Source: Ferdinandcohnia sp047238305 (lineage in GTDB: Bacteria; Bacillota; Bacilli; Bacillales; Bacillaceae_L). Taken from it: DNA of 64,000 bases. Positions 1 to 7,664 of the stretch are shown here, in pieces. Both the position numbers and the translations under genes were made by a program. Within the stretch, counting starts at the first letter, position 1; each line of letters begins with the position of its first letter. Under the pieces are notes generated by a model. That model had not been told where the DNA came from. It saw nothing but the letters and a program-made list of their open reading frames with translations, and ran no database searches. The stretch lies in NCBI RefSeq assembly GCF_047238305.1, contig NZ_JBDFMO010000001.1, positions 496,001 to 560,000 on the forward strand, in the 5' to 3' direction.

Positions 1-132
1 CTTTACAAAAAAGAAGGAAGCAAGCAGTAACAGGGGCGTTGTTGGAATGAGTGGCAGCACAATGCCTACTGCTCCAAGAACCAAGAAAAGAAAACCTAAA
101 ACAATATATAAAAATTTCGTGATTCTGTTCAT
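1..132 (-). CDS. DUF454/YbaN-like small membrane protein, 3' part cut off by the window
   Basis: The first 44 codons of a minus-strand gene can be read from an ATG at 132, preceded by a strong purine-rich ribosome site (AGAAGGGGGG). The peptide is almost entirely hydrophobic and carries LGAVGIVLPLIPTTP, the pattern typical of the DUF454 (YbaN) family of small inner-membrane proteins of unknown function. The family usually has about 120 residues and 2-3 membrane helices, so roughly two thirds lie outside the window. Family assignment is by motif; the role is unknown. Confidence 0.72.
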   Translation of the reverse strand, partial: MNRITKFLYIVLGFLFLVLGAVGIVLPLIPTTPLLLLASFFFVK

Positions 133-318
133 CAATATTGCCCCCCTTCTTTACCTTTCTAAAACCTTTTTCTATTATATCACGTATTTCTTACTGGAAA
201 CCCACTGTCACAAAATAGTAAGATAATGAATGGAGAATTGTGAGGAATATCACTTGTTATTTTTAGTAAGGTGCTATCATTAATAGTGAAATATGTTGTG
301 AATGGGGGTTTCCATCGA

Positions 319-774
319 ATGGATGTCATTTATCAAGTACTTGTTTTCATACATATTTTTTCAGCCATCCTTGGAATGGGACCTGGCTTTATTTTAACAA
401 CCGTTGTGAAGTCAGGAGACACAATGACCGAGCTTCGACATTCATACGCAATCAGACATAAACTCCATATTTTTGTCATGATTGGAGGTATTCTCCTGCT
501 TGTATCCGGACTTTTAATGGGGGCGATTCATCCATATCTGTTTAAAATGGGGTGGTACATAACAAGTTTACTACTCTTCCTTGTTGCGTTGGCAATGGGA
601 CCATTTGCTCTTACGCCTAAATCAAAACCAGTAAAAGCGTTATTGGAATCACATCAAGGGGATGACATTCCTGCAGAATACTATCCTTTGGCAAAGGCTC
701 TATTTAGAGTGGAGCATACTGAGAACACGATCTTTTTGATTGTCATTGCATTAATGATTTTAAAGCCTTTTTAA
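319..774 (+). CDS. DUF2269-like integral membrane protein
   Basis: A 151-residue protein with four predicted membrane helices, starting with a hydrophobic segment (YQVLVFIHIFSAILGMGP) and containing the paired polar RHKLH stretch between helices. The helix layout and the early FIHIFSA..GMGP segment resemble the DUF2269 family of predicted membrane proteins, whose function is not known. An upstream in-frame start at 271 exists, but the ATG at 319 has a G-rich ribosome site (ATGGGGGT) about ten bases before it and is preferred. It is a single-gene unit ending at a hairpin terminator. Confidence 0.65.
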   Translation: MDVIYQVLVFIHIFSAILGMGPGFILTTVVKSGDTMTELRHSYAIRHKLHIFVMIGGILLLVSGLLMGAIHPYLFKMGWYITSLLLFLVALAMGPFALTPKSKPVKALLESHQGDDIPAEYYPLAKALFRVEHTENTIFLIVIALMILKPF

Positions 775-787
775 AATTTTCGTTACT

Positions 788-817
788 AAATCCCCATCCA
801 TTCACTGGTGGGGATTT
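788..817. terminator. Bidirectional terminator hairpin between convergent genes
   Basis: A perfect 9-bp stem (AAATCCCCA / TGGGGATTT) with a 12-base loop, followed by T-rich sequence on the plus strand. The stop codon of the minus-strand gene (802-804) lies in the loop, so the hairpin can serve both convergent genes. Confidence 0.75.
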
Positions 818-1080
818 TCTTGGATTGGTTGTTTCTTTTTAAATGGGAGTGCGACTCCTTGTGTGAGTAGGCTTATGATAATAGCGACTCCAACCAGCAA
901 GGATATAATGATCCAAAAATTGATGCCGAAACCGACGAGCTTATAGGCACCTTCATAATAATTTACGTCCGGGCGATTGATATTGGATGATATGATCGCA
1001 GCAGTAATGTGTTTTGTGGCATACAAAAACGCCGACACTGCGATGAAAAAGCAGCCAACAAATGCCTTGATTTGCTTCAT
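802..1080 (-). CDS. Small two-helix membrane protein, unknown
   Basis: A 92-residue protein with an N-terminal hydrophobic segment (residues about 5-30) and a second helix (about 52-72), ending in a basic tail (KKKQPIQ). It starts at an ATG preceded by GAGGGGTTAG, a good ribosome site. I recognise no family. It is transcribed alone, convergent with the DUF2269-like gene and upstream of nothing in its own direction before the terminator at 788-817. The protein is real by start context and codon use, but its function cannot be inferred. Confidence 0.6.
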   Translation of the reverse strand: MKQIKAFVGCFFIAVSAFLYATKHITAAIISSNINRPDVNYYEGAYKLVGFGINFWIIISLLVGVAIIISLLTQGVALPFKKKQPIQENPHQ

Positions 1081-1156
1081 CTAACCCCTCTTCTCTAATC
1101 ACTTTTTTGTTAATCGTATCATGATTTCAAATCATGGGACATATTACTTTTGACCT

Positions 1157-1193
1157 ATAAAAAAACCGCATAAAGAATTTCTTCTTTATACGG
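1157..1193 (-). terminator. Rho-independent terminator of the CoA-transferase gene
   Basis: A 12-bp stem with one mismatch (CCGTATAAAGAA reading the minus strand, loop of four) followed on the minus strand by a run of seven T. It begins 13 bases past the stop codon at 1206. Confidence 0.85.
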
Positions 1194-1205
1194 CTACTAT
1201 TCATT

Positions 1206-2717
1206 TTATGCTTCCACTAATTCACTTTGCAGCATTGTGCCTGTTTGGGCAAAATTTGTGTGCCACGAAAATGCTTTTTCTAGTACGTGAGGTGTTTGAC
1301 CGCCTCTGGTTAGGGCTTCTTGGTAATACTCACGTAACTGCTGTTTATACTTTGGATGTGCACAGTTTTCGATGAGCAATTCTACACGTTCTCTTGGTGC
1401 GAGGCCACGTAAATCTGCATATCCTTGCTCTGTAACGATAACATCCACATCATGCTCTGTATGGTCGACATGGGAAACGAACGGAACGATACTTGAAATG
1501 TTTCCACCTTTTGCAATGGACTTCGTGACGAAAATCGCAAGGCGTGCATTTCGAGCAAAGTCACCAGACCCACCTATTCCATTCATCATCTTTGTCCCAA
1601 GCACATGGGTTGAATTCACGTTTCCGTAAATATCAAGTTCTAAGGCTGTGTTGATGGAAATTAGTCCGAGACGACGAATGATTTCAGGATGATTTGAAAT
1701 CTCCTGAGGTCTCATGATCAAGCGGTCTCGATACTGGTCAAAGTTCGCAAATACTTTTTTCATTTTTTCTTCTGATAGAGTGATCGAACAGCAGGAAGCA
1801 AAGTTTACTTTACCGGCGTCCATTAAGTCAAATACCGCATCCTGTAATACCTCAGAATAAACCTCTAATTCTGCAAACTCCGAATCAAGCATACCGTGAA
1901 GAACCGCGTTTGCTACAGAGCCAATACCAGATTGTAAAGGTGCAAGCTTCTCAGTTAAACGTCCTGCTTCAATTTCTTTACGTAAAAATGTTAATAGATG
2001 CTGTGCCATGATCTCTGTTTCCTCATCAGGTGGCACGATTGTTGAAGGTGAATCAGTTTGTTCTGTAAACACGATTCCTTTTATTTTATCAGCATCCACT
2101 TTAATTCCAGGCAGGCCAATTCTGTCATCTGATTTTGTTAAAGGAATCGGCTCTCTCTTCCCCTGTTTGCCAGGTGCATATAAATCATGAACTCCCTCAA
2201 GCTCAGGTGTTTGGGCAAGGTTGATTTCAACGATAATTGATTTTGCATGCTGAGCAAATGTTAATGAGTTTCCGATTGACGTTGTTGGAATGATTAAACC
2301 ATCTTCTTTTATCGAAACCGCTTCCAAAATTGCAATGTCCACATCCATTACATTTGAGCGTATTAATTCTGATGTATGTGATAAGTGTTGGTCTACAAAT
2401 AAGAAGTCCCCTTGGTTAATACCCTTCCTCATTGTTGGATCAGCCTGGAACGGTAAACGCTTACCCAAAATTCCTGCTTCTGCAAATAATTTATCAACAT
2501 CAGAGCCTAATGATGCTCCTGTATATACGTTTACTTTTAATGGTTCGGTCTCAGCTCGTTTTACAAGTGCAAACGGAACCGCTTTCACATCACCCGCACG
2601 TGTAAAGCCACTTAGTCCTAACGTCATACCGTCCTCGATCCATTTTGCCGCTTCTTCCGGTGTTACAACACGGTCATGCAGACGGGTATCCTTAATGCGA
2701 TCTAGTTTGTTATTCAT
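1206..2717 (-). CDS. Acetyl-CoA hydrolase / succinyl-CoA:acetate CoA-transferase family protein
   Basis: A 503-residue protein of the class I acetyl-CoA hydrolase/transferase family, the usual length. Enzymes of this family move CoA between succinyl-CoA and acetate (or hydrolyse acyl-CoA) in the cytosol through a glutamyl-CoA intermediate. Visible signatures are LGLSGFTRAGD near the N-terminus, EVYSEVLQDAVFDLM (probably carrying the catalytic Glu) and the Gly-rich GIGGSGDFARNARLA in the C-terminal half. The reading frame extends upstream to 2804, but the ATG at 2717 has GGGG plus GGAG upstream and starts a typical N-terminus (MNNKLDRIKD), so it is preferred. A LytTR regulator lies directly upstream on the same strand, a likely control partner. 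Exact acyl substrate is not determined. Confidence 0.88.
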   Translation of the reverse strand: MNNKLDRIKDTRLHDRVVTPEEAAKWIEDGMTLGLSGFTRAGDVKAVPFALVKRAETEPLKVNVYTGASLGSDVDKLFAEAGILGKRLPFQADPTMRKGINQGDFLFVDQHLSHTSELIRSNVMDVDIAILEAVSIKEDGLIIPTTSIGNSLTFAQHAKSIIVEINLAQTPELEGVHDLYAPGKQGKREPIPLTKSDDRIGLPGIKVDADKIKGIVFTEQTDSPSTIVPPDEETEIMAQHLLTFLRKEIEAGRLTEKLAPLQSGIGSVANAVLHGMLDSEFAELEVYSEVLQDAVFDLMDAGKVNFASCCSITLSEEKMKKVFANFDQYRDRLIMRPQEISNHPEIIRRLGLISINTALELDIYGNVNSTHVLGTKMMNGIGGSGDFARNARLAIFVTKSIAKGGNISSIVPFVSHVDHTEHDVDVIVTEQGYADLRGLAPRERVELLIENCAHPKYKQQLREYYQEALTRGGQTPHVLEKAFSWHTNFAQTGTMLQSELVEA

Positions 2718-2814
2718 TTCTCCCATCCCCTTTATGAAATTGAATATTAAGATAATTTTACAAGGAATCACCACATGATTAGGGATTTCTGGAGTAAAGA
2801 ACAATAAAATCCGA

Positions 2815-2856
2815 TAAAAAAGAAGAACAAATCCCTAAAGCAGCAGATTTGTTCTT
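2815..2856 (-). terminator. Terminator after the LytTR gene
   Basis: An 11-bp perfect stem (AAGAACAAATC / GATTTGTTCTT) with a 12-base loop. On the minus strand it is followed by CTTCTTTTTTATC. It separates transcription of the LytTR gene from the CoA-transferase gene; a weaker T run also follows on the plus side. Confidence 0.75.
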
Positions 2857-2867
2857 TTTCTAGAAAA

Positions 2868-3512
2868 TTAGAACCCTAACAGTTTTCGAAAATAGCTGGA
2901 ATAGTTTTGACTGACTGGGACTCGTGCTCCATTGTTCATTTCTAGGACGAACGTGGAATGAGTATCAGGGTGAATTTCTTTTATTTGATTAACATTCACG
3001 ATAAACGACCGGTGACATCGGATAAAAGAATCCTTTGGCAAAGTATATTCGAATTCCTGTAGGGAGTATTTATGTGTTCCAGAGAAGTCTTTTGTGTATA
3101 CATGAGTCTTCTTATCCTTTGCCTCTAGATACAGACATTCAGAAAATGGGATGGGAATCCAGCCATCCTGAGATTTCACGGTCACAACCGATTTTCCATC
3201 TGTTAAGGCAGGGTAGATTGCTGTGACACATCCCTCTAACTCATTACCATGAAAAAAGGGTACAGCCATTCCATGATAAGGAATACCAAATACATCCCGA
3301 TTGATAAATTCGGAAGCCTTTTGTTTGGAAGTAATTGCTTTATAGGCGATGGTCCCCTCTTTTACCTTATCACCTGGTTTTATTTTGAGATCAATACGTT
3401 TACTTGGCCGATAATAGACATATTCCTTTGTATTTGAAACCGCTATCGAAATTTCGTCAGAGAACAATTCTCCAATCACGTCTAAGAGTGAGCCAATTGT
3501 TATATCCTTCAC
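2868..3512 (-). CDS. LytTR-family DNA-binding regulator with an N-terminal PAS-like sensory region
   Basis: A 214-residue protein. The last 100 residues form a LytTR DNA-binding domain: LYLEAKDKKTHVYTKD, then FIRCHRSFIVNVNQIKEI, a hallmark of LytTR proteins, and a C-terminal VPVSQNYSSYFR. The first 110 residues contain no response-regulator receiver; the fold looks PAS- or GAF-like (inference from length and pattern). It would therefore act as a one-component regulator. Start is a GTG preceded by AAAGGG. It sits just upstream of, and in the same direction as, the acetyl-CoA hydrolase/transferase gene and is divergent from dinB, so acetate/CoA metabolism is its likely target. Confidence 0.82.
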   Translation of the reverse strand: MKDITIGSLLDVIGELFSDEISIAVSNTKEYVYYRPSKRIDLKIKPGDKVKEGTIAYKAITSKQKASEFINRDVFGIPYHGMAVPFFHGNELEGCVTAIYPALTDGKSVVTVKSQDGWIPIPFSECLYLEAKDKKTHVYTKDFSGTHKYSLQEFEYTLPKDSFIRCHRSFIVNVNQIKEIHPDTHSTFVLEMNNGARVPVSQNYSSYFRKLLGF

Positions 3513-3665
3513 ACTACAACACCCTTTGTCGTATAAATCTAGTATCCACTTCTATTTTACAAGCATTTGAATGATAAAACATTAACTTTAATAAAATCGT
3601 TTAAAATGGTTTTTATATGTGCATGAAGTATAATGATAGTAACCATATTTTTAGGAGGGATACAT

Positions 3666-4142
3666 ATGTACCATACAATTGAAGAGTTTGTTCAAGATTG
3701 GCAATACGAAGGCGGAGCAACACAAAAAATTTTAGATGCTTTAACCGATGAATCCTTATCACAAGCGGTTGCGCCTGGCCATCGCACATTAGGTGAGCTT
3801 GCGTGGCATGTTGTGACTTCACTTCATCATATTGTTTCACTAACTGGACTCCAGTTTGAAGGTGCAAACGGTGAGGCAGTACCAACCTCTGCCAAAGAAA
3901 TTGCTGATGGCTACAGAAAAACGAGTGAAAATTTCATTTCTGCAGTGAAAGAACAATGGAATGACGAAAGCTTAAAAGAAGTAGCGGATATCTTTGGTCA
4001 ACAAATGCCAAAAGGGGCAACGCTTAAAATGGTGAATACCCACCAAATTCACCACCGTGGACAAATGACAATCCTCATGCGTCAAGCAGATTTGAAGGTA
4101 CCTGGTGTTTATGGTCCTTCAAAAGAGGAATGGGGAGCTTAA
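3666..4142 (+). CDS. DinB-family metal-binding protein
   Basis: A 158-residue four-helix-bundle protein of the DinB/YfiT type. The three conserved metal-ligand histidines are visible: His48 in ELAWHVV and a pair in the C-terminal THQIHHRGQM motif. Family members are dimeric, bind a divalent metal and are often thiol-dependent transferases or stress proteins; the substrate here is unknown. The ATG at 3666 is chosen over an in-frame start at 3633 because of the strong AGGAGG site seven bases before it. It is monocistronic with its own terminator. Confidence 0.85.
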   Translation: MYHTIEEFVQDWQYEGGATQKILDALTDESLSQAVAPGHRTLGELAWHVVTSLHHIVSLTGLQFEGANGEAVPTSAKEIADGYRKTSENFISAVKEQWNDESLKEVADIFGQQMPKGATLKMVNTHQIHHRGQMTILMRQADLKVPGVYGPSKEEWGA

Positions 4143-4153
4143 TTTATTCGCAG

Positions 4154-4185
4154 AAAGGAGCCATTTTGAGATGGCTCCTTTTTTT
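4154..4185 (+). terminator. Terminator of the dinB-like gene
   Basis: A perfect 11-bp stem (AAAGGAGCCAT / ATGGCTCCTTT) with a six-base loop, followed by seven T residues. Confidence 0.9.
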
Positions 4186-4220
4186 GCTTTCATTCACCGT
4201 TTTAGTTGACATAATACTTT

Positions 4221-4294
4221 TCAATCAAACGTTTGTTTAGCGTTCTATCCCTTGGTACACAAGGGTTTCAATTTCCAATTAAACGTTTGTTTGA
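4221..4294. repeat. Double-palindrome intergenic element, copy I
   Basis: Two 20-bp near-identical sequences (TCAATCAAACGTTTGTTTAG at 4221 and a variant at 4275) are spaced 54 bp start to start. Each is centred on the palindrome AAACGTTT and continues as an imperfect 22-bp palindrome TTCAA...TTGAA. The 34-base spacer contains its own hairpin CCCTTG...CAAGGG, with CAAG starting 15 bases before the second palindrome. The same architecture recurs at 4322-4394 and 52545-52618. Confidence 0.75.
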
Positions 4295-4321
4295 ATTTTT
4301 GCTTACAAAGTCAGAGAGTTT

Positions 4322-4394
4322 TCAATCAAACGCTTGTTTAAAGCACACCCATTACCCCTCAAGGGCTGCAGACTTCAATTAAACGTTTGTTTGA
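4322..4394. repeat. Double-palindrome intergenic element, copy II
   Basis: Same design as copy I: 20-mers at 4322 (TCAATCAAACGCTTGTTTAA) and 4375 (TCAATTAAACGTTTGTTTGA), 53 bp apart, with CAAGGG starting 15 bases before the second 20-mer and a small CCCT/AGGG hairpin in the spacer. It ends 12 bases from the stop codon of the convergent membrane-protein gene. Confidence 0.75.
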
Positions 4395-4406
4395 ATCCTT
4401 TTTTTA

Positions 4407-5468
4407 TCAAGCAGCTGCTTTTTCCTTCCTAGTAAACATCCATTTTAAAAAGCTAGGAACAAGTAATATGATGAATAACAGACGGATTAGTTGTAGTGAA
4501 CTGACGACAGCTGGGTCTGCTCCGATGGCTGTAGCCGTTAACACCATCTCTACTAGGCCACCTGGTGCCAAACTTAAGAGTGCTGTTGGTAAATCCAAGT
4601 CTGAGAAAATAGCAAAGATATACCCTAATCCAAATGATATTGCTAGCAAAAACACTGTGAGTACAAAATATACCCCACAATATTTTCCACCAATCTTTAA
4701 ATCTCTCAAATTGATATTATTCCCCATCCTCATTCCAACCGTAATTTGGGCAAGAATCAAAAACCATGATGGGATACTTGGCAGGCCTACTCCTGTGACA
4801 CCAAAAATCGCTGTAACCGCGAGTGGCCCAATGACATAAGCCGCTGGCAGCTTATCTCGAAGGAGCCACCCTACCAATAGTGCTAACCCAAACCATAAAT
4901 ATGCATAGAACGGAACACTGCTAATATTTTTTGTCACCTCATATGCATTCCCTGCACCCGCGATGAACCAATGGGTTACAATAAACGGAACCATAAATAC
5001 GACCGTTAGCAAGCGCACCGTTTGAAATATTGTCACCATTGCGGAATTTGCTTTTAACGAATGGCTTGCCGCTACCATCTCTGAAAGTCCCCCAGGAATC
5101 GATCCAAAAACACTTGTCATCGGGTCAATTTTAATAAAACGAGTCACAAAAATACTATTTAGAACACTAACTGTTAGTAGCAAAATAGTCGTGAATAAAA
5201 ATGGAATGATATAGGGATATACGATAACAAATGTTTCCTTGGTAAAGGATAATCCAAAGTAAATTCCCAGTGTTGCAAGCCCAACGTTATACAACCTTGT
5301 TGATACAACCATTTTTTTATGAGTAATCGCTTTGTATAAAATCATGAACGTCATTGGTCCGAGTATCCACGGAATTGGAAAGTGTAACAAATAAAACAAT
5401 ACGCCCCCAACACTCGCAACTACATAAGACTGTAAAATCCCCTTCATGTGTGTAAAATTCATTTTCAT
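4407..5468 (-). CDS. AbrB-family (ammonia monooxygenase regulator type) membrane protein
   Basis: A 353-residue, highly hydrophobic protein with about nine to ten membrane helices, matching the AbrB/PF05145 membrane family by its two internally repeated halves: PIPWILGPMTFMIL in the first and AAYVIGPLAVTAIFG in the second, each with a following Gly-rich GGLSEMV / GGLVEMV segment. Members are putative transporters of unknown substrate (unrelated to the transition-state regulator AbrB). The first ATG (5468) has AAAGG eight bases upstream and is preferred over ATGs two and seven codons later. It is monocistronic, convergent with dinB, and divergent from the thioesterase gene. Confidence 0.8.
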   Translation of the reverse strand: MKMNFTHMKGILQSYVVASVGGVLFYLLHFPIPWILGPMTFMILYKAITHKKMVVSTRLYNVGLATLGIYFGLSFTKETFVIVYPYIIPFLFTTILLLTVSVLNSIFVTRFIKIDPMTSVFGSIPGGLSEMVAASHSLKANSAMVTIFQTVRLLTVVFMVPFIVTHWFIAGAGNAYEVTKNISSVPFYAYLWFGLALLVGWLLRDKLPAAYVIGPLAVTAIFGVTGVGLPSIPSWFLILAQITVGMRMGNNINLRDLKIGGKYCGVYFVLTVFLLAISFGLGYIFAIFSDLDLPTALLSLAPGGLVEMVLTATAIGADPAVVSSLQLIRLLFIILLVPSFLKWMFTRKEKAAA

Positions 5469-5563
5469 GTACGACCTTTCTATGTTATCAATCTTTTACT
5501 TTCCATTATGCAGGAAAAGAACCTGCTTTGCAGAATATACTCTTTAAAAAGGAGGTATCCCAC

Positions 5564-5983
5564 ATGGAAAATTTTAAATTCTCACATACCATTCGTGTCA
5601 GATATTCTGAAATCGATGGACAAAAAATTGTTTTTAATGCGCATTATCTTACATATATCGATATCGGCTTTACTGAGTACATGCGTGAAATACTAAGTCC
5701 CGATTGGCTTACAAATCCCCAGTCTTCACAGTTTGAGCCGGTTCTTGTTAAAAGCACGATTGAGTACAAAAAACCAGCATTACTAGATGACTTAATAAAG
5801 GTGTATGTTCGTGTGAAAAAAGTAGGCGGTTCAAGCCTTACCCTTGAAACCATTATCAAACGCGATGACGATATTCTTATTGAATCGGAAACAGTACAAG
5901 TAAATTACAACAATGTTACAAAAAAGTCAGCACCTATTCCTAATCACATAAAAAATAGAATCAAACAGTTTGAAGAGATCTAG
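5564..5983 (+). CDS. YbgC-type acyl-CoA thioesterase (hotdog fold)
   Basis: A 139-residue single hotdog-domain protein of the 4-hydroxybenzoyl-CoA thioesterase family. The signature region RYSEIDGQKIVFNAHYL corresponds to the family motif RYxExDxxGxVyxxxYL, with the Asp and the Asn-Ala-His-Tyr stretch present. Members hydrolyse acyl-CoA thioesters in the cytosol; chain length here is unknown. A TTG at 5528 would extend the frame, but the ATG at 5564 is preceded by AAGGAGG and is clearly the start. Single gene, no obvious partner. Confidence 0.85.
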   Translation: MENFKFSHTIRVRYSEIDGQKIVFNAHYLTYIDIGFTEYMREILSPDWLTNPQSSQFEPVLVKSTIEYKKPALLDDLIKVYVRVKKVGGSSLTLETIIKRDDDILIESETVQVNYNNVTKKSAPIPNHIKNRIKQFEEI

Positions 5984-6373
5984 GTGAATTCAAGACGCTA
6001 GTGGATCTATTATTTTCCAGACATATCTTTATTTAGCGTCTTATCCACCCCTTTCAAGGGATTTCAAAATCAATCCCTTCCCCCCTTAATACCAGTCTAT
6101 AGTAGGAATGATGTCCCTCTCACCCGACCAAAGTAGGATAATTCCACAACAATCTATCAGATAACATTTCGTTTATTACAAAATTAATTTCGACATTAAA
6201 AGTGGGGTTCCTTTATTACAATCCTTTATTCTATTGAGTTTTGAAATATTACAATTTTAACATTATGTAACAATTTCGCGACAAATGGAGAAATTCATAG
6301 AAATATATGATACTATGGGATAGTAAAAACTACGTAATAGACTAAGTAGATTAGTAAGAAAGTAGGAATAATT
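5984..6373. other. 390-bp intergenic region with two inverted-repeat structures
   Basis: No gene seen. At 5992-6006 and 6034-6048 two adjacent blocks (AAGACGCTA, GTGGAT) recur as reverse complements in permuted order, so the two possible hairpins exclude each other. At 6056-6079 lies an 8-bp hairpin (AAGGGATT / AATCCCTT) without a T tract. The last 150 bases are very AT-rich and probably contain the promoter of the NlpC/P60 gene (a candidate -10 is GATACTAT near 6308-6315), but I could not fix a -35. Confidence 0.5.
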
Positions 6374-7519
6374 TTGAAAAAGACACTCGTAACCTTAAGT
6401 GCCACTTTAATGCTAAGTGCCTTTTCTCCATATGTGATACAAACTAGTGCAAATACGATGAGTACCCTTCAAAGTGATCTTACCGAAACGCAAAATGCTT
6501 TGAAAAAATTAAACGCACAAATTGCAAAAGTTGACCAAGCAATTGAAGATAACCGTAAAATGATCGCTCAAACAGAAGCGGAAATTAAAAAGTCTGAAGA
6601 ACAAGTACATACTCTTCAAGCTGAGATTGACCAACTTGAAAAAGAAATTGAAGCACGTAATGAAATCCTTAAAGAGCGTGCTCGCATGATGCAGGAATCT
6701 GGTGGAACAATTAGTTACCTAGATGTTATTTTTGGTGCTCAAAACTTCTCAGATTTTATTAATCGTGTAAGTGCAGTTTCTACAATTATGCAGGCTGACC
6801 AAAAAATAATCGACGAACAAGCGGAAGCTATCAATCTAGTAAAAGATAAACAAGATACCATTCAAGAAACACTAACTTCTTTAAAAGATAAAAAAGAAGA
6901 ATTGGTAGAAATGCAGGGTCAAATTGAAGAACAAAAAACTCAAAATGACGCCTTAAAGGCTGCCTTACAATCTAAAGAACAAAAAACATTAGCCGATATC
7001 GAAGAACTTCGTGCAAGTATGATTACAGCTACTCCTGCTGTTACCAATACATCAACTACTTCGACATCAACATCTAAATCAACATCAACTGCATCTGTTC
7101 CTGCAGTACCAACTTCAACACCAAAGGTAACAGGATCAATCAGTACTGTCATTAATGCAGGATATAAGTACATTGGTAACTCGGTATATGTATTTGGCGG
7201 TGGAAGAAGTGCTTATGACATTGCAAACGGTCGTTTTGACTGTTCAGGCTTTGTACACTGGGCATTCTCACAAGCTGGGGTAAGTGTTGGTTCTAGCACA
7301 AGTGCATTAAGAAGCCAAGGTACTGCAGTTTCAGTTAGTGACATGAAACCTGGTGACTTAGTATTCTTTAATACGTATAAAACAGATGGTCATGTTGGAA
7401 TTTATATTGGCGGCGGTAAATTTATCGGTTCACAAACCTCTACTGGGGTTGGCGTTGCTGATATGACACATGGTTACTGGAAAAGTCACTTCAATGGTCA
7501 TGTAAGACGTATTATGTAA
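6374..7519 (+). CDS. Secreted NlpC/P60 peptidoglycan DL-endopeptidase with coiled-coil domain (CwlO-like)
   Basis: A 381-residue secreted hydrolase that should cut D-gamma-glutamyl-meso-diaminopimelate bonds of cell-wall peptides. Layout: signal peptide (residues 1-27, ending TSANT), a long PcsB/CwlO-type coiled coil (about 28-215), a Ser/Thr-rich linker (about 220-255) and a C-terminal NlpC/P60 domain. Catalytic Cys290 is in RFDCSGFVHW and His340 in DGHVGIYIGGG. Translation starts at TTG 6374 after a GTAGGA site. Length and order match CwlO-class enzymes, whose coiled coil is the target of FtsEX control in relatives. Monocistronic, with its own terminator. Confidence 0.9.
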   Translation: MKKTLVTLSATLMLSAFSPYVIQTSANTMSTLQSDLTETQNALKKLNAQIAKVDQAIEDNRKMIAQTEAEIKKSEEQVHTLQAEIDQLEKEIEARNEILKERARMMQESGGTISYLDVIFGAQNFSDFINRVSAVSTIMQADQKIIDEQAEAINLVKDKQDTIQETLTSLKDKKEELVEMQGQIEEQKTQNDALKAALQSKEQKTLADIEELRASMITATPAVTNTSTTSTSTSKSTSTASVPAVPTSTPKVTGSISTVINAGYKYIGNSVYVFGGGRSAYDIANGRFDCSGFVHWAFSQAGVSVGSSTSALRSQGTAVSVSDMKPGDLVFFNTYKTDGHVGIYIGGGKFIGSQTSTGVGVADMTHGYWKSHFNGHVRRIM

Positions 7520-7539
7520 AAGAGACAAGTTCCTACAAA

Positions 7540-7568
7540 AGCATCTTCATCATGAAGGTGCTTTTTTT
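7540..7568 (+). terminator. Terminator of the NlpC/P60 gene
   Basis: A 10-bp stem (AGCATCTTCA / TGAAGGTGCT, one G-T pair) with a three-base loop and seven T residues. Confidence 0.85.
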
Positions 7569-7664
7569 GTTAATTTTTTATAACTCCTCCCCTTCAACGA
7601 CTCGCAAATTGTTCTCATTTAATTTATTATAGGAAGGTAAGCTATCATACTGGAGTGACATAAT

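Noticed and set aside
4221..4394. Possible small CRISPR array (20-bp repeats with about 34-bp spacers)
   Set aside because: Repeats are imperfect palindromes, spacing is 54/47/53, spacers share a CAAG-centred hairpin at fixed position, there are no cas genes, and a copy recurs 48 kb away.
4387..4839. Plus-strand frame of 150 codons
   Set aside because: Antisense shadow of the AbrB-type membrane gene and begins in a repeat.
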